The notes beneath the pieces are model-generated. The model did no database searches. It saw only the letters and a program-made list of their open reading frames with translations, and was not told the DNA's origin. DNA of 64,000 nt, taken from Mucilaginibacter terrigena. Lineage in GTDB: Bacteria; Bacteroidota; Bacteroidia; Sphingobacteriales; Sphingobacteriaceae. Each line of letters begins with the position of its first letter. The stretch's first letter is position 1. Positions 61,424 to 64,000 of this stretch are shown in pieces. The stretch covers positions 496,001-560,000 of the forward strand of contig NZ_SEWG01000003.1 of the NCBI RefSeq assembly GCF_004168255.1. Reading direction: 5' to 3'. Made by a program: the position numbers and the translations under genes.

Positions 61424-62503
61424 ATGCAGATATTTTTTGGAATTTTGTTCCACTTTATAGGTGGTTTTGCCTCCGGCAGTTTTTATATTCCGTATAAAAA
61501 AGTAAAAGGCTGGGCCTGGGAAAGCTTCTGGATCGTGGGTGGCCTGTTTTCATGGCTTATCGTCCCGCCGGTTGCAGCCTGGCTTACAATCCCCGGTTTT
61601 ATCGACATTATCAAAGCTACCAATGGTAATATATTACTGCTCACCTACTTTTTTGGATTGCTATGGGGCATTGGCGGTTTAACCTACGGCTTAGGGGTAC
61701 GTTATTTAGGGGTATCATTAGGCAGTACCATTATATTGGGGCTTTGCGCTGTATTTGGTTCTATTATTCCATCGGTATATTATAATTTTTACCCGCAGGA
61801 TGGTAAAGATACCTTTAGTATGCTGCTGCACAGCCATTGGGGCCAGATGGTGCTGTTAGGCATAGTGATATGTGTTATCGGCATCATCATCTGCGGCAAA
61901 GCGGGCACCCTAAAGGAGCGCGACCTGGCCAAAAACCGCCAGGCCGAAGAAGAAAATAAAGACTATCGCTTTGGGTTAGGTATATTCGTGGCAATTATTT
62001 CAGGGGTACTCAGCGCCTGTTTTAATTTCGGGATTGAGGCCGGTAAAACCATGGCCGAAACCGCCAACGCCGCCTGGCAGGCTACCCATGCCGGGCAAGG
62101 GAATTTCCTGTTCCAGAACAATGTAACCTACATAGTAATACTTTGGGGCGGGCTTACCACCAATTTTGTTTGGTGCATGATACTGAACGCCCGCAATAAA
62201 ACCTTTGGCGATTACACTAACGCGAAAAAACCACTATTAAAAAACTACCTGTTTTGCGCCCTTGCGGGTACAACATGGTTCCTGCAATTCTTTTTTTACG
62301 GTATGGGCGAAAGTAAGATGGGCAACGGTGCCAGCTCGTGGATCCTGCATATGGCGTTCATTATCCTGATAGCCAATACCTGGGGCCTGTTCCTTAAAGA
62401 GTGGAAAGGTGTTAGTAAAAAGGCGGTTTACACCGTAATAGCCGGCATAATAACCATTATCATATCAGTTTTGGTTGTCGGATATGGCAACTCCATTAAA
62501 TAA
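61424..62503 (+). CDS. rhaT: L-rhamnose/proton symporter RhaT
   Basis: 359 residues with about ten membrane helices. RhaT-type features: FHFIGGFASGSFYIPYKKVK, GLLWGIGGLTYGLGVRYLGV, SGVLSACFNFGIEAGKTMAE, and a C-terminal TM region ending VVGYGNSIK. Imports L-rhamnose across the inner membrane with protons. It lies 97 bp after the GntR gene and 24 bp before the aldolase gene. Confidence 0.93.
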   Translation: MQIFFGILFHFIGGFASGSFYIPYKKVKGWAWESFWIVGGLFSWLIVPPVAAWLTIPGFIDIIKATNGNILLLTYFFGLLWGIGGLTYGLGVRYLGVSLGSTIILGLCAVFGSIIPSVYYNFYPQDGKDTFSMLLHSHWGQMVLLGIVICVIGIIICGKAGTLKERDLAKNRQAEEENKDYRFGLGIFVAIISGVLSACFNFGIEAGKTMAETANAAWQATHAGQGNFLFQNNVTYIVILWGGLTTNFVWCMILNARNKTFGDYTNAKKPLLKNYLFCALAGTTWFLQFFFYGMGESKMGNGASSWILHMAFIILIANTWGLFLKEWKGVSKKAVYTVIAGIITIIISVLVVGYGNSIK

Positions 62504-62527
62504 TATCAATAAGTATAATACATAAGC

Positions 62528-64000
62528 ATGTCTATCAGTACAAAACAATTTAAGCACGTAAGTTATCTTTGGGACGATGAAAAAGCAGCTGCTTTGGCAG
62601 GCGATGAGGTCGCCCTGCTTATTTACCGGTCCAATCTTTTAGGTGCCGATCTTCGCCTAACCAATTACGGCGGCGGCAATACATCCTGCAAAACAAAAGC
62701 TAAAGACCCGCTAACCGGGCAGGAAGTAGAGGTAATGTGGATAAAGGGCTCGGGCGGCGATATAGGAACGTTAAAAAAGAGCGGCCTGGCAGCGCTATAC
62801 GTCGATCGTTTACGCAGCCTTACAAACGTATACCGCGGTATAGAACACGAGGATGAAATGGTGGAGTTGTTTAACCACAGTATTTTCGACCTGGCATCAA
62901 AAGCGCCATCTATAGATACGCCCCTGCACGGGTTTTTGCCCTTTAAGCATATCGATCATTTACACCCCGACGCGGCTATTGCTATCGCGGCAGCAAAAGA
63001 CGGCGAAAAAATAACCCAAGAATTATTTGGCGGCACTATTGGCTGGGTTGGCTGGCAGCGCCCCGGTTTCGATCTTGGTTTACAGCTTAAACAATGCCTT
63101 GACGAAAACCCCGGCATCCGTGGTATTATGTTAGGTTCGCATGGCTTATTTACCTGGGGCGATACCGCTTACGAAAGCTACATCAATACACTTGAGGTAA
63201 TTGAGCAGTGTGCAGAATATCTTGAACAGAACTATGGCAAAAAGGGCCCGGTATTCAGCGGACAGAAAATTGAAAGCGCAACAGAAGAAAACCGCAAAAA
63301 GCAGGCGGTTGCTTTAGCGCCTATACTGCGTGGTTTTTGCTCATCGCAAACCAAAATGATAGGCCATTTTACTGATGATGCCCGTGTGCTGGAATACATC
63401 AACTCGAACGACCTGGAAAGATTGGCACCAATGGGTACCAGCTGCCCCGATCACTTTTTACGTACCAAGATCAGTCCGCTGGTTTTAACGCTTGGCGCCG
63501 GTGACGACTTGGGCGATACCGCTTCAATAAAAGAAAAATTAACGCCTGCATTTGAGGAGTACCGCAAAATGTACGGCGATTATTATAACACCTGTAAACA
63601 CGCAAACAGCCCCGCCATACGCGATGCCAACCCAGTAGTTATCCTTTACCCTGGGGTAGGGATGTTCACTTTTGCTAAGGATAAACAAACTGCCCGTGTG
63701 GCGGCCGAGTTTTACCTTAATGCCATTAATGTGATGAAGGGGGCGGAAGCGATATCCGAATACACTTCGCTGCCACGACAGGAAGCGTTTGATATTGAAT
63801 ATTGGTTGCTGGAAGAAGCCAAGCTGCAGCGCATGCCAAAGCCTAAAGCCTTATCGGGGCGCGTAGCGCTGGTAACAGGCAGTGCCGGGGGCATTGGTAA
63901 AGCCATAGCCAAAAAATTTATTGAAGAAGGCGCTGTTGTGGTACTGAATGATATGAATGCCGAACGCCTTGCAGCTGCCGGCGACGAATTTAAAAGCCAG
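62528..64000 (+). CDS. Bifunctional rhamnulose-1-phosphate aldolase/alcohol (lactaldehyde) dehydrogenase, 5' part
   Basis: The 491 codons in the window run to the edge with no stop. Residues 1-about 440 are a class II aldolase/adducin domain (DLRLTNYGGGNTSCKTKAKD, DTPLHGFLPFKHIDHLHPDA, GIMLGSHGLFTWG with zinc-binding histidines). From about 455 a short-chain dehydrogenase begins (GRVALVTGSAGGIGKAIAKK). This fused enzyme (YuxG/RhaEW type) splits L-rhamnulose 1-phosphate to DHAP and L-lactaldehyde and oxidises the latter. Full length would be about 700 residues. RhaA and the kinase are probably further right. Confidence 0.92.
   Translation, partial: MSISTKQFKHVSYLWDDEKAAALAGDEVALLIYRSNLLGADLRLTNYGGGNTSCKTKAKDPLTGQEVEVMWIKGSGGDIGTLKKSGLAALYVDRLRSLTNVYRGIEHEDEMVELFNHSIFDLASKAPSIDTPLHGFLPFKHIDHLHPDAAIAIAAAKDGEKITQELFGGTIGWVGWQRPGFDLGLQLKQCLDENPGIRGIMLGSHGLFTWGDTAYESYINTLEVIEQCAEYLEQNYGKKGPVFSGQKIESATEENRKKQAVALAPILRGFCSSQTKMIGHFTDDARVLEYINSNDLERLAPMGTSCPDHFLRTKISPLVLTLGAGDDLGDTASIKEKLTPAFEEYRKMYGDYYNTCKHANSPAIRDANPVVILYPGVGMFTFAKDKQTARVAAEFYLNAINVMKGAEAISEYTSLPRQEAFDIEYWLLEEAKLQRMPKPKALSGRVALVTGSAGGIGKAIAKKFIEEGAVVVLNDMNAERLAAAGDEFKSQ

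Overview
The window comes from a Bacteroidetes genome, most likely family Sphingobacteriaceae (Mucilaginibacter/Pedobacter-like). This rests on a SusC/SusD pair, giant reg_prop-type hybrid two-component sensors, promoters of the TTTG-N19-TAnnTTTG type (102-132 and 18862-18892), DUF5916, DUF5060 and DUF5996 proteins, and many lipoproteins and export signals. The genus is inferred from protein resemblance, not proven.

1-10.5 kb: start of rpsF (minus), a zeta-toxin-like kinase with a small partner gene, dnaX with an A10 run exactly where a short gamma form would end, two very acidic unknown proteins, an outer-membrane barrel, icd (NADP isocitrate dehydrogenase), an MntA-HepT toxin-antitoxin pair, manA, a frameshifted lipoprotein gene and a response regulator/PAS histidine kinase pair. 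10.5-19 kb: a secreted clan GH-A glycosidase; a SAM-I riboswitch followed by a Cys-rich leader ORF, a 1-Cys peroxiredoxin and tRNA-Cys before a strong terminator; a DUF5996 protein; a secreted protein of 12 half-repeats; a methyltransferase; an exported RidA protein; a DUF5916 outer-membrane protein; tRNA-Gln.

19-34.4 kb is a uronate-polymer catabolic island built around a divergent promoter with two 17-bp inverted LacI-type boxes. The leftward operon encodes an exported YhcH-family protein, GH88, KdgF-like cupin, UxuA and an alginate-lyase-fold enzyme. The rightward operon encodes KduI, an SDR oxidoreductase, KdgK, Eda, an ExuT-like MFS transporter and a LacI regulator. A stand-alone GH105-tail-like protein, a GH2 enzyme and a PL6 lyase follow. 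Together they would cut a uronic-acid polymer, release and open the unsaturated uronate, and funnel it through KDG and KDPG to pyruvate.

34.5-42.6 kb: a hybrid sensor kinase with no DNA-binding domain, a possible frameshifted small membrane protein, a Cys/Met-metabolism PLP enzyme, a TRIC-family channel, a DUF885 lipoprotein and an OmpA-like lipoprotein. 42.9-55.6 kb is a polysaccharide utilisation locus: SusC, SusD, a surface lipoprotein, GH26, DUF5060-GH-A and a complete HTCS regulator. 55.6-58.1 kb is an AT-rich insert of unknown genes abutting a decapitated methyltransferase remnant. 58.4-64 kb is an L-rhamnose cluster: alpha-L-rhamnosidase, GntR regulator, RhaT, and a bifunctional aldolase/dehydrogenase cut by the window end.

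Four loci (860, 7926, 38450, 57524) look one base short of an intact reading frame, mostly at or beside homopolymers. This may be a sequencing artefact, real decay, or phase variation, and should be settled before any of them is called a pseudogene.
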